DNA from: Nonomuraea rubra | GTDB taxonomy: Bacteria; Actinomycetota; Actinomycetes; Streptosporangiales; Streptosporangiaceae | Assembly: GCF_014207985.1 (NCBI RefSeq) | Contig: NZ_JACHMI010000001.1 | Location: forward strand, 3,455,001 to 3,519,000 | Direction of reading: 5' to 3' | Length of the DNA stretch: 64,000 nt | Part shown: positions 26,632 to 35,023 of the stretch, one piece after another | Layout: every line of letters begins with the position of its first letter | How positions within the stretch are numbered: position 1 is the stretch's first letter | Made by a program: the position numbers and the translations under genes | The notes under the pieces: model-generated | Databases searched by the model: none | The model's input: only the letters and a program-made list of their open reading frames with translations | Told to the model about the DNA's origin: nothing

Positions 26632-26687
26632 ACCGGCGTCCCCGAAATCAGCCGGCGCCGCGAACTGGACCGGCACCACGAACCGGA
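26615..26687 (+). repeat. Four imperfect 18-19 bp tandem repeats spanning the ROK gene stop
   Basis: Units start at 26615, 26633, 26652 and 26670, each beginning CCGGC and sharing a central CGA(A/G). Units 3 and 4 (CCGGCGCCGCGAACTGGA, CCGGCACCACGAACCGGA) differ at four positions. The first unit encodes the last residues and stop of the ROK kinase; the others are non-coding. Confidence 0.6.
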
Positions 26688-26713
26688 CCCTGACCTCGCC
26701 TCAGGAAAGACCC

Positions 26714-27307
26714 ATGCCTGATCTTCCCCCGATGCCCCCGATCCCCGACGTCCTCGCCGAACACGTGGCGGCCCACCTGGCCGCCGCCCGCGGCATGACG
26801 GCGCTCCTGCCCGCCGTCGAGGCCGCCGCGGACCTGCTCATCGACACCTTCACCCGCGGCGGCACCCTCTACACGATGGGCAACGGCGGCAGCGCCGCCG
26901 ACGCCCAGCACCTCACCGGCGAGCTGATCGGCCACTACAAGCGCGACCGCCGCCCGCTCCCCACGGTGACGCTGACCACCGATGCGACCGTCATGACGTG
27001 CATAGCCAACGACTACGCCTATGATGACGTCTTCGCCCGGCAGGTCCGGGCACTGGCCCGGCCGGGCGACGTCGTGGCGGCCTTCACCACCAGCGGCAAC
27101 TCGCCCAACGTGGTCAGCGCGCTCGAGGCCGCGCAGGCCAACGGCGCGGTCACGGTGCTGTTCGGCGGCGGCGACGGCGGTGCCGCCGTCAAGCACGCCG
27201 ATCACCTCCTCCTCGCCCCCAGCTCAGAGACCCCGCGCATCCAGGAGATCCACACACTGATGCTGCACATGATCAGCGAAAAGGTCGACGCTTGGGCGGC
27301 CGCGTGA
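26714..27307 (+). CDS. SIS-domain phosphosugar isomerase (GmhA-like)
   Basis: A 197-residue SIS-domain protein. YTMGNGGSAADAQHLTGELIGHYKRDRRPLPTV (from about residue 53) and TTSGNSPNVVSALEAA are typical of D-sedoheptulose 7-phosphate isomerase GmhA. No heptose biosynthesis gene is near; between a sugar kinase and an alpha-mannosidase, an aldose-ketose isomerase for a hexose or heptose phosphate of the catabolic pathway seems more likely, which is inference. The ATG has an AGGAAAG ribosome site. The stop overlaps the GTG of the GH38 gene. Confidence 0.85.
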   Translation: MPDLPPMPPIPDVLAEHVAAHLAAARGMTALLPAVEAAADLLIDTFTRGGTLYTMGNGGSAADAQHLTGELIGHYKRDRRPLPTVTLTTDATVMTCIANDYAYDDVFARQVRALARPGDVVAAFTTSGNSPNVVSALEAAQANGAVTVLFGGGDGGAAVKHADHLLLAPSSETPRIQEIHTLMLHMISEKVDAWAAA

Positions 27308-29871
27308 CCGGGCGCAGGGCGCCGATGTCGAACGCCCCCTCCGGCAGCCAGCCACGCGACCTCCCCCGCGCCCCCAGGCCCGTGGCCTCCCCCTCCCGCA
27401 CCCTGCACATGATCGGCAACGCGCACCTCGACCCGGTGTGGCTGTGGCCGTGGCAGGAGGGCTACCAGGAGGCGCGGGCCACGTTCTGGTCGGCGATCCA
27501 CCGCATGGACGAGTACCCGGACTTCGTCTTCACCTGCGACCAGGTCGTGCTGCTGTCGTGGGTGGAGGAGTCGGACCCCGAGCTGTTCGCCAGGATCCAG
27601 GAGAAGGTGGCCGAGGGCCGCTGGGTCATGACGGGCGGCTGGTGGGTGGAGCCCGACTGCAACATGCCGTCGGGCGAGTCGTTCGTCCGCCAGGGGCTGT
27701 ACGGGCAGCGTTACCTGAAGGAGAAGTTCGGCGTCACGGCCTCGGTCGGCATGAACGTGGACCCGTTCGGCCACAACGCCATGCTGCCGGCCATCCTGCG
27801 CGGCCAGGGCATGGACTCGTACTGCTTCCTGCGCCCGGGGCCGCACGAGAGCGAGCTGCCCGGCACGATGTTCTGGTGGGAGGCGCCCGACGGCAGCCGC
27901 GTGCTGGCCTACCGCATCCCGTTCGAGTACTGCAGCCCGCCCGGCGAGGTGGCCGGGCAGACGGAGAAGGCGCTCGGCCAGCTCGACCGCTCGCTCGGCG
28001 ACCTGATGATCTTCTACGGGGTGGGCAACCACGGCGGCGGCCCCACCAAGGCCAACATCGAGTCCATCCACCGCTACGACCGGATGGGCACGTTCGGGGA
28101 GCTGACGATGTCGTCCCCGCGCCGCTACTTCGACGAGATGAGCAAGCGGCTCGGCGAGCAGGGCCTGGCGGAGCTGCCCGTCTGGCGCGACGACCTGCAG
28201 CACCACGCGGCCGGCTGTTACTCCGCGCACTCCGGCATCAAGGCCTGGCAGCGCAGGGCGCAGGCGGCGGTCCTGTCGGCCGAGCGGTGGGCCGCCGTCG
28301 CCGGCCACGACGCCCGCGCCGACCTGGAACGGGCGTGGAAGCAGGTGCTGTTCAACCAGTTCCACGACGTGCTGCCCGGCTCGGCCATCGAGCCCGCCTA
28401 CGACGACGCCCGCGACCAGCTCGGCGAGGCCGTGGCGATTTCCAAGCGGATCATCACCAGGGCGCACAACGTGATCGCCCGCGACATCGCCGTGCCCGAG
28501 GAGATCGGCACCCAGCCCGTCGTGGTGTTCAACCCGCACCCGTGGCCGGTCACCACCCGGGTCGAGATGCAGTACGGCCTGGCCCCGAACGGCGTGCACG
28601 TCGTGGACGCCGACGGCGCCGACGTGCCCTGCCAGCGCACCCAGTCCGTCGCCACCACCGACGACAAGGGGCGCGGGGCCACCGTGTTCCAGGCGGAGCT
28701 GCCCGCGCTGGGCTACCGCCTCTACCGGCTGCGCCAGGGCCCCGGTCAGCACGCGTCAGGCACGTTGCTGGCCTCGGAACACCACCTGGAGAACGACGTT
28801 CTCCGGCTGGAGCTCGACCCCGTCACCGGCTGGCTGTCCAGCCTGGTCGACAAGCGCACCGGCGTCGACCTCCTGGCCGGCGCCTCGGGCCCGCACACGC
28901 AGGTCTGCGAGGACCCCACCGACACCTGGGGTCACCGGGTCGTCTCCTACGACTGGCCGGGCGAGGAGATGGTCACCACCGGCATCGTCCTGCGCGAGCG
29001 CGGGCCGCTGCGGGCCCGCCTCCGGGTCGAGCGCGAGTGGGGCCGCTCCACCATGGCCGAGGAGTTCATCCTGGGCGCGGGGGCCGACGACGCCGTCGAG
29101 GTGCGGGTCACGCTCGACTGGCGGGAGCAGGCGCACCTGATGAAGCTGCGCTTCCCGGTCGGGCTGGAGAGCCCGGTGGCCACGTACGAGATCCCGTTCG
29201 CCCACCTGAACAGGCCCATCGACGGAGCCGAGGAGCCGGCCCAGTCGTGGGTGGACCTGTCGGGCGCCGTGCGCGGCACGCGGGCCGGCCTGGCCGTGGT
29301 GAACAACGCCAAGCACGGCTACGACGTCTCCCCGCCGAGCCCCGGTCGCGGTCACAGCATCGGCATCACCGCCGTGCGCAGCCCGGTCTACTCCTGGCAC
29401 GACCCCCGGCTGCTGGACCCGGACGGCTACTACTCCTTCCAGGACCAGGGGACGCAGCGGTTCTCGTACCTGCTGGTGCCGCACGCGGGCGACTGGCGGG
29501 CCGCCGGGCTCACCAGGCGGGCCGCGCTGCTCGGCTCCCCGGTGCGGGCCATGCTGGAGAGCTTCCACGACGGCGCGCTGCCCAGCGCGCGCGGCTACCT
29601 CGACGACGGGAACGGGCAGGTCCTGGTCACGGCGGTGAAGCTGCACGAGGACGCCCCGCGCGACCTCGTGGTCCGCGCCGTCGAGAGCACCGGGCGGCCC
29701 GCGGTCGCGACGCTGAACATCCCCATGGCCGGGATCAGGCTCATCGCCGAGTTCGGGCCGAGCGAGATCCGCACGTTCAGGATCCCGCTCGACGACCCGC
29801 TCTCCGCGATGGAGACCGACCTGGTCGAGCTGGGCGTGCGCAAGGGCGCGTTCACCGTGGAGCCCTGGTGA
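27304..29871 (+). CDS. GH38 alpha-mannosidase
   Basis: An 855-residue cytoplasmic family 38 alpha-mannosidase. The zinc-binding motif HLDPVWLWPW is near residue 38, the nucleophile lies in NVDPFGHNAMLPAIL near 152, and HHAAGCYSAHSGIK and FNQFHDVLPGSAI (near 300-360) complete the active site. The C-terminal beta-rich half has the family features. It would remove alpha-mannose from imported mannosides or N-glycan pieces. The GTG at 27304 overlaps the isomerase stop (GTGA); ATG 27325 is the alternative, 7 codons later. Confidence 0.93.
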   Translation: MTGRRAPMSNAPSGSQPRDLPRAPRPVASPSRTLHMIGNAHLDPVWLWPWQEGYQEARATFWSAIHRMDEYPDFVFTCDQVVLLSWVEESDPELFARIQEKVAEGRWVMTGGWWVEPDCNMPSGESFVRQGLYGQRYLKEKFGVTASVGMNVDPFGHNAMLPAILRGQGMDSYCFLRPGPHESELPGTMFWWEAPDGSRVLAYRIPFEYCSPPGEVAGQTEKALGQLDRSLGDLMIFYGVGNHGGGPTKANIESIHRYDRMGTFGELTMSSPRRYFDEMSKRLGEQGLAELPVWRDDLQHHAAGCYSAHSGIKAWQRRAQAAVLSAERWAAVAGHDARADLERAWKQVLFNQFHDVLPGSAIEPAYDDARDQLGEAVAISKRIITRAHNVIARDIAVPEEIGTQPVVVFNPHPWPVTTRVEMQYGLAPNGVHVVDADGADVPCQRTQSVATTDDKGRGATVFQAELPALGYRLYRLRQGPGQHASGTLLASEHHLENDVLRLELDPVTGWLSSLVDKRTGVDLLAGASGPHTQVCEDPTDTWGHRVVSYDWPGEEMVTTGIVLRERGPLRARLRVEREWGRSTMAEEFILGAGADDAVEVRVTLDWREQAHLMKLRFPVGLESPVATYEIPFAHLNRPIDGAEEPAQSWVDLSGAVRGTRAGLAVVNNAKHGYDVSPPSPGRGHSIGITAVRSPVYSWHDPRLLDPDGYYSFQDQGTQRFSYLLVPHAGDWRAAGLTRRAALLGSPVRAMLESFHDGALPSARGYLDDGNGQVLVTAVKLHEDAPRDLVVRAVESTGRPAVATLNIPMAGIRLIAEFGPSEIRTFRIPLDDPLSAMETDLVELGVRKGAFTVEPW

Positions 29872-31829
29872 CCGGCGGGGCCGCCGGGCCGGTCGCCGAC
29901 CAGCCCCGGCCCGGCGAGGCCGGTGAGCCGGTCGCGGATCCGCCGCGGCGGGTGCCGTGCGTGGTCGTTCCCGATCCCGACGGCGGCGAGGTGCTCGTCG
30001 AGCTGCTGGACGCGGCCGGGCCGTTCGGCGTGGAGTGGACGTGGGGCGAGCGGCGGCCCACGGGCCGCCGCGAGCTGAGCCTGAGCATCCGGTACGGCGG
30101 CGCCGCGCCCGCCGCCGCGACCGTCCGCGTCAGCAGGTCGGTGGCGGCCACCGGCGATCCGTGGTGGCTGATCCCCGGTCTCTTCTACGGCGAGAACAGG
30201 CCCGCGGACTGCCAGCGCGTCTTCCCGCGCTTCGAGCCCGGCGCCGACCGCCCCGAGGAGATGGTCTCGGCCCGCTGGGGCTTCCGCGCCGACCGGGCCG
30301 CCACCCCCGCCGTCCTGGTCTGGGGCGACACCGGCGGCACCGCCCTGATCGCGGACGAGGAGTCGCCGCTCGGCCCGACCGGCCTGTCCATCGAGCACGA
30401 GGACGGGCGGGCGGCGGTCGCGCTGCTGTTCCCGTACCGGGAGTTCCCCGTCACGTACTACGGCTCCGCGCTGGCGCTGCCCGCCCGGGCCGCCACGCAC
30501 GTGTGGCAGCCGGGTGAGTCGCACGTCCTCACGCTCGCGACCGGCGCGCTGCCCGCGGACCGGCACGCGTACGCGCCGCTCCTGCGCGAGGACCGCGACC
30601 TGCGCCTGCCCGCCGCCCCCGTCGAGCCGTGGGAGGACGTGGCGGAGGCCGCCGACATCGCCGCCGAGGGCCTGTACCGCTGGCACTACGACCCCGACCT
30701 CGGCGTGCTGCTGGAGACGGTCGGGTTCGACCGGGAGGTGAGCGGCACCAACGGCGAGCGGGTGGACCGGCAGGCCATGCACGTCGGCTGGGTGAGCGGG
30801 ATCCCGTGGGCGGCGGCGCTCCTGGAGCACGGGCTGCGGAGGGGACGGCCCGAGCACGTCGCCGCCGCCGAACGGGTCATCGACTTCATCTGCGCCAACC
30901 TGTCGCCGTCCGGCACGTTCTGGGGCACCTGGTACCGGCGGTCGGGCTGGTCGCAGAGCTGGAGCCACGTCAAGGACGCCCTGCACGCGCGCACGCTGGG
31001 GGAGGCGACCCTCTTCCTGCTGCGCGCGCTGCGCTCCCGCCCGAACCCGGCCTGGGAGGCGGCCGCCCGCTCCAACCTGCGGGTGATGGCGGCCCGCCAG
31101 CGCGAGGACGGCAACCTCGGCACGCTGCACCACGCCGCCACCGGCGAGGTCCTGTCCTGGTCCGGCGCCTCCGGCCTGACCTGGGTGGCCGCGCTGGCCG
31201 AGTCCGGCGACCCCGGCCACCTGCGGGCGGCCGAGCGCGCCGGGGAGTACTACGCCTCGTTCGTCGAGGACGAGTTCGTCTACGGCGCGCCCGAGGACGT
31301 GGACCTGGCCCCCACCTCGGAGGACGGGTACGCGGCCGTGCTGGCGTACATGGCGCTGCACCGCCGCACCGGCGCCGCCCGCTGGCTCGACCTGGCCCGC
31401 CGCGCCGCCGACTGGACCCTCACCTTCCGCTACACCTACAACGTGCGCTTCGGCCCGCGCACCCCGCTCGGCCGCTACGGCTTCGCCACCCGCGGCGCCG
31501 ACCAGGCCTCGCCGTCGAACCAGCACCTGCACGCGTACGGGCTGGTGTGCACGGCGGAGCTGGTGGAGCTGTCGGAGGCGCTCGGGGACCCGTACTACGC
31601 GGAACGGGCGCTCGAGACGCTGGACTGCTTCCGCCAGCTCCTCCCGGCGGCGGACGGCGACCTCAACGCCTACCGGGGCATGATCACCGAGCGCTACTAC
31701 CAGACGGACTGCTTCCAGCCCAAGGGCATGTACCTGACGCTGTCGCACGCCTGGAGCGCCGGGGTGCTGCTGCTGGCGTGCGAGCAGGTGCTCGCCCGTG
31801 GCGGGGTCAGCGCTCGCGCACGTTCCTGA
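29868..31829 (+). CDS. Putative (alpha/alpha)6-barrel glycosidase-like protein, family not recognised
   Basis: A 653-residue protein translated from a GTG that overlaps the GH38 stop. The first 240 residues look beta-rich (YYGSALALPARAATHVW). From about residue 255 on, repeated helical segments with aromatic and small residues (EGLYRWHYDPDLGVLLETVGFD, GVSGIPWAAALL-type, GTFWGTWYRRSGWSQSWSHVKDALH, GYAAVLAYMALHRRTGAARWLDLARRAADW) resemble the six-hairpin toroid of several glycosidase families. I cannot assign the family or catalytic acids. Coupling to the alpha-mannosidase suggests an enzyme for the same glycan. It overlaps the convergent esterase gene by 23 bp. Confidence 0.7.
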   Translation: MTGGAAGPVADQPRPGEAGEPVADPPRRVPCVVVPDPDGGEVLVELLDAAGPFGVEWTWGERRPTGRRELSLSIRYGGAAPAAATVRVSRSVAATGDPWWLIPGLFYGENRPADCQRVFPRFEPGADRPEEMVSARWGFRADRAATPAVLVWGDTGGTALIADEESPLGPTGLSIEHEDGRAAVALLFPYREFPVTYYGSALALPARAATHVWQPGESHVLTLATGALPADRHAYAPLLREDRDLRLPAAPVEPWEDVAEAADIAAEGLYRWHYDPDLGVLLETVGFDREVSGTNGERVDRQAMHVGWVSGIPWAAALLEHGLRRGRPEHVAAAERVIDFICANLSPSGTFWGTWYRRSGWSQSWSHVKDALHARTLGEATLFLLRALRSRPNPAWEAAARSNLRVMAARQREDGNLGTLHHAATGEVLSWSGASGLTWVAALAESGDPGHLRAAERAGEYYASFVEDEFVYGAPEDVDLAPTSEDGYAAVLAYMALHRRTGAARWLDLARRAADWTLTFRYTYNVRFGPRTPLGRYGFATRGADQASPSNQHLHAYGLVCTAELVELSEALGDPYYAERALETLDCFRQLLPAADGDLNAYRGMITERYYQTDCFQPKGMYLTLSHAWSAGVLLLACEQVLARGGVSARARS

Positions 31830-33033
31830 CGAAGACGATCCCGTCGGTCTCGCCCAGGTGGGCGGGGTCGAGCGGGAAGTACCCGTGGTTGGCCGCGGCG
31901 TCCGTGCGCCGGGCCGGGGCGAGGTCCTTGACGGCCGCCGCCAGCAGGCGCGAGTCGACGACGTGGCGCTCGCCGGGGAGCGTGGCCAGCACGCCCTCGA
32001 CCGTGCCGGGATCCGGGTCGCCGAGGCCCTGATGGCGGACGGCCCCGAGGGCCGAGGCGAGGAAGGCGTACCCGGTGCCGAGGCGGGCGCTGGTGATCGC
32101 CCCCGCGCTCCACCACTCCAGCGCCAGGTCCGCGAGCTGCCACGTGCTCTTCTCCCGCTGGAGGTGCCGGTTGTGGGCGAAGACGAGCGCGGGGCCGTGC
32201 TGGGCGATGGCCTCCAGGTTGTCGGCCATCATCGCGTCGCGCAGGCCCAGCATCCGTGCGACCCGCTCAGGCGACGGGTCGGCCATGATGGTGTGGTAGC
32301 GCAGCAGGCCCGTGGCGGTGCGCGCGTACAGGTGCGCCCGCTCCCACTCCTCCCGCGAGCTCGCGCGGAGCAGGTGCGGCGCGTGCACGGTGAGCAGCGG
32401 TACGAGGTCGTCGGTGAGCAGGCGCAGCTCGGCCACGTCGGGGGAGCCGCCCACGGACCGCGACGGGTCCATGGCGGCGGCCTCGTCCGTCCACCGCTCG
32501 TCGGGGCCCAGCAGGCGCTCCAGGGTGTCTCGGGAGCAGGGGACGGGGACGGCGGCCGCCGTCAGGTAGTCGTGGAGGGCGAGGAGGGTGTGGCGCGGGC
32601 TGGCCGCGCTCATCATCTCCAGGGGCGCGTCGAAGCCGAAGAACCGCAGCCGGTCCTCGTCGGGACGGCCCTCGTTGTACGCGCGCATCCACCGGAGGAG
32701 GTCGCGGGTCGCCTCCCGGTCCCAGAAGCCGTGGCTGAAGCCGGTGCGCATGACGTCGTCCAGCGAGCCGGCGCCCGTCCGGACGTAGTCGTCCACGACC
32801 AGACCGGCCACGCAGTCGCTCTCGATGGCGAACGCGCGGTAACCCTCGTGCTCGACCAGCTCGCGGAAGATCTCGTTGCGCAGCTCGTGGATCGGCCGCT
32901 CGTCGTGCAGGGCCTCGCCCAGGCCGAGCAGGCGGGGGCGGGCGGGCAGCGAGCGGACGAGACGGGTGACGGCGGCGACGCCCTCGGCGTCGAGGTCCCG
33001 GGCCGCGTCGCGGACCGCCGGGGCAGGGGTCAT
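31807..33033 (-). CDS. Erythromycin-esterase family protein
   Basis: A 408-residue protein of the EreA/EreB-like superfamily (PF05139). The characteristic GLGEALHDERPIHELRNEIFRELVEHEG near residue 35 holds the proposed active-site Glu and His, and AIESDCVAG and AHNRHLQREKS (near 290) also fit. Some members open macrolide lactones; many have no known substrate, so resistance is not demonstrated. ATG 33033 is preceded at a suitable distance by AGAAGG and GGAG; ATG 33039 would add two residues. It is divergent from the MerR-type gene, which may control it. Confidence 0.85.
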   Translation of the reverse strand: MTPAPAVRDAARDLDAEGVAAVTRLVRSLPARPRLLGLGEALHDERPIHELRNEIFRELVEHEGYRAFAIESDCVAGLVVDDYVRTGAGSLDDVMRTGFSHGFWDREATRDLLRWMRAYNEGRPDEDRLRFFGFDAPLEMMSAASPRHTLLALHDYLTAAAVPVPCSRDTLERLLGPDERWTDEAAAMDPSRSVGGSPDVAELRLLTDDLVPLLTVHAPHLLRASSREEWERAHLYARTATGLLRYHTIMADPSPERVARMLGLRDAMMADNLEAIAQHGPALVFAHNRHLQREKSTWQLADLALEWWSAGAITSARLGTGYAFLASALGAVRHQGLGDPDPGTVEGVLATLPGERHVVDSRLLAAAVKDLAPARRTDAAANHGYFPLDPAHLGETDGIVFVRNVRER

Positions 33034-33084
33034 CTCCATGCCTTCTACGGTATCGTTGAAGTTCCTGTTGAGACTTTGGCCGCA

Positions 33085-33111
33085 GGTCCCGCGAGAAGTC
33101 GCGGCGGGACC
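33085..33111. promoter_or_regulatory. Inverted repeat in the esterase/MerR divergent region
   Basis: GGTCCCGC and GCGGGACC form 8-bp arms around an 11-base loop in the 99-bp divergent region. It lies in the leader of the MerR gene, 21 bases before its ATG, and could be an operator or an attenuator hairpin. Confidence 0.4.
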
Positions 33112-33132
33112 CTCAACCTGGTGAGGTACGTC

Positions 33133-33831
33133 ATGCCCCGTGCGCGGCTGCGGCCGGTGGACCTGGCACGCGAGCACGGCCTGTCCACCCAGGCGGTCCG
33201 CAACTACGAGGAGGCGGGGATCCTCCCGGCCGCCGCGCGCACCGAGCACGGCTACCGCACCTACACGGCTCGCCACGCCCAGGCGCTGCGCGCGTTCCTC
33301 GCCCTGGTGCCCGCGCACGGGCACGCCACCGCGACGTCGATCATGCGGGCGGCGAACGAGGGCGGCACCGAGGAGGCGCTGCGGCTGATCGACGAGAGCC
33401 ACGCGCAGCTCCTCGACGACCGGCGCACCCTCCAGGCGGTCGAGCAGGCGCTGCGCTCGCTGGTGCCGCTGCGCTCGCCGGAGCCGGGGGTCACGTTCAT
33501 CGGGCCGCTGGCCAGGAGGCTGGGCATCCGGCCCGCGACGCTGCGCAAGTGGGAGCAGGCCGGGCTGATCGAGCCGGGCCGCGACCCGGCGACCGGCTAT
33601 CGCGTCTACAGCGCCGCCGACGTACGCGACGCGCAGCTCGCCCACCAGCTCAGGCGGGGCGGCTACCTGCTGGAGCAGATCGCGCCGCTGATCCGGCAGG
33701 TGCGCGCGGCGGGCGGGCTCGCGCCGCTGGAGAGCGCGCTGCGCGACTGGCAGGCGCGGCTGTCGGCCAGGGGGCGGGCGATGTTGCGGGGCGCGGCGGC
33801 GCTGGACGCGTACCTCGACGGGCAGGCGTGA
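33133..33831 (+). CDS. MerR-family regulator with two HTH domains (TioE-like)
   Basis: A 232-residue protein with two MerR-type DNA-binding domains: RPVDLAREHGLSTQAVRNYEEAGIL near residue 9 and GPLARRLGIRPATLRKWEQAGLIEP near 121, each followed by the typical wing (GYRTYTARH, GYRVYSAAD). This double arrangement is seen in TioE-like actinobacterial regulators. No metal-binding cysteines are visible, so the signal is probably an organic ligand or partner. ATG 33133 is chosen because GGTGAGG lies 6 bases upstream; GTG 33121 is in frame too. It is divergent from the erythromycin-esterase gene. Confidence 0.88.
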   Translation: MPRARLRPVDLAREHGLSTQAVRNYEEAGILPAAARTEHGYRTYTARHAQALRAFLALVPAHGHATATSIMRAANEGGTEEALRLIDESHAQLLDDRRTLQAVEQALRSLVPLRSPEPGVTFIGPLARRLGIRPATLRKWEQAGLIEPGRDPATGYRVYSAADVRDAQLAHQLRRGGYLLEQIAPLIRQVRAAGGLAPLESALRDWQARLSARGRAMLRGAAALDAYLDGQA

Positions 33832-33868
33832 CGGTTCTTTGTCGGACCGGATGGCGTGATCTCCGGCC

Positions 33869-34230
33869 ATGGACACCACGCGCTACTGGCAGCTCGTCGA
33901 GGACTCCCGGGCCGGAGCAGGCGACGAGTGGGAGGTCGCCGACCGGCTCACCGACCGGCTGTCGGCCCTGCCTCCCGCCGAGATCATCGCCGCCCAGCAG
34001 GCCTTCTGGGACCTCATGGCCGACTCCTGCCGGGCCCCGCTCTGGGGTGCCGCGTACATGATCAACGGCGGCTGCTCCGACGACGGCTTCGAGTACTTCA
34101 GGGGCCGGCTGATCACGCAGGGGCGCGCGGTGTTCGAGCAGGTCGTGGCCGAGAGTGGGGCTTCGGCTTCGAGGAGGGCGACGAGCTGAGCCGGCGCCTG
34201 CCCCGGCTGGCCGCCCTCTACAACCGCTGA
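33869..34230 (+). pseudogene. Decayed DUF4240 gene (deletion with frameshift)
   Basis: The first frame gives 106 residues that match the DUF4240 N-terminus (TRYWQLVEDSRAGAGDEWEVADRL, FEYFRGRLITQGRAVFEQVVAES) but then ends in unrelated codons. The family C-terminus (WGFGFEEGDELSRRLPRLAALYNR) follows immediately in the +1 frame and ends at 34230. The middle of the usual domain is absent, so a deletion that was not a multiple of three has fused the two ends out of frame near 34150. A sequencing error alone would not explain the missing middle. Confidence 0.7.
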
Positions 34231-34248
34231 GCCCCTAGGCTGCCGGAC

Positions 34249-34968
34249 GTGCACAATTCGCTCACCTTCGCCAACCTGCTCGACGACGCCGCCCTGCTCT
34301 CCCTGGAGCACCAGATCCACCTCGAAGAGGTGCTCGCCGAGCACGGCTGGCACGTGGACCTCCAGCAGCCGCGCTTCGACTTCACCGGCACCCGCACGAT
34401 CACCTGCACCGCCTTCCACCTGCTCGGCAGCGCCGCCCCCGGCCCCGCCACGTGGCTGTGGGCCTGGGCGAACCCGTCCGGCTTCGCCGAGCCGGTCGTG
34501 GCCGCGTCCGCCCGCCTGCGCGACTTCGGCGTCCGGTACGGCATCCAGGAGCTCGCCTCGGCGGAGGTCCCGTTCAGCGCCCTGCCAGGCTCGCCGGAGG
34601 AGCCGCACCTGGCGGCGGGCATCCTGACGGAGGCGGCCAAGGCGGTGACCGGCCTCTGGAGCTCGTACAACGGCGACGCGGGCGGCGGCACGCGCGCCGC
34701 CTTCCTGGTGGAGCACCCCGACTTCCGCCTGCCTGCGCCCGAGCCGACCCGCGTCATGCGGGTCCTGCAGCAGGCGCTCATCGGCCCGCAGCTCGCCGAC
34801 CGGCGGCGTGCCCTGCACAGCTACGCCGTCAAGCGCGGCCTCGGCGTGGACTTCGCCGGTGACCAGGCCAGGCTCGTCGGGCCCGGGCTGGAGGCGGTCG
34901 TGGAGTTCGACGGGTACGGGCGCCTGGCGGGCATCAAGGCCAGCCTGTCCTCCCCGCAGGGCGGCTGA
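34249..34968 (+). CDS. DUF6882-like protein of unknown function
   Basis: A 239-residue soluble protein resembling actinobacterial DUF6882 proteins (TWLWAWANPSGFAEPVVAASARLRDFGVRYGI near residue 67). No catalytic motif is visible. The GTG at 34249 is preceded 7 bases upstream by a -10-like TAGGCT (34236-34241) and has no ribosome site, so the mRNA is probably leaderless. It is followed by a convergent terminator. Confidence 0.65.
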   Translation: MHNSLTFANLLDDAALLSLEHQIHLEEVLAEHGWHVDLQQPRFDFTGTRTITCTAFHLLGSAAPGPATWLWAWANPSGFAEPVVAASARLRDFGVRYGIQELASAEVPFSALPGSPEEPHLAAGILTEAAKAVTGLWSSYNGDAGGGTRAAFLVEHPDFRLPAPEPTRVMRVLQQALIGPQLADRRRALHSYAVKRGLGVDFAGDQARLVGPGLEAVVEFDGYGRLAGIKASLSSPQGG

Positions 34969-34988
34969 CCCGGCCCCGCCAGGGGAGA

Positions 34989-35018
34989 GCGCGAGAGGGC
35001 CGGGGAGCCCTCTCGCGC
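34989..35018. terminator. Hairpin terminator between DUF6882-like gene and conservon
   Basis: Perfect 12-bp arms GCGCGAGAGGGC and GCCCTCTCGCGC around a 6-base loop lie between the convergent genes and can serve both strands. Confidence 0.8.
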
Positions 35019-35023
35019 GAGGG

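Noticed and set aside
29961..29972. A fourth GGGAACGA-type site inside the 653-residue protein gene (reverse orientation near TCGTTCCCGA)
   Set aside because: It lies inside coding sequence, only about half the operator matches, and it has no promoter; probably chance.
27438..31829. A 1463-codon plus-strand frame extending far upstream of the 653-residue protein
   Set aside because: The first 810 codons are an off-frame reading of the GH38 gene; the true start is the GTG at 29868 that overlaps the GH38 stop.
33040..33879. A longer esterase reading frame running from 33879
   Set aside because: The extra N-terminus is antisense to the MerR gene and does not resemble the erythromycin-esterase family.
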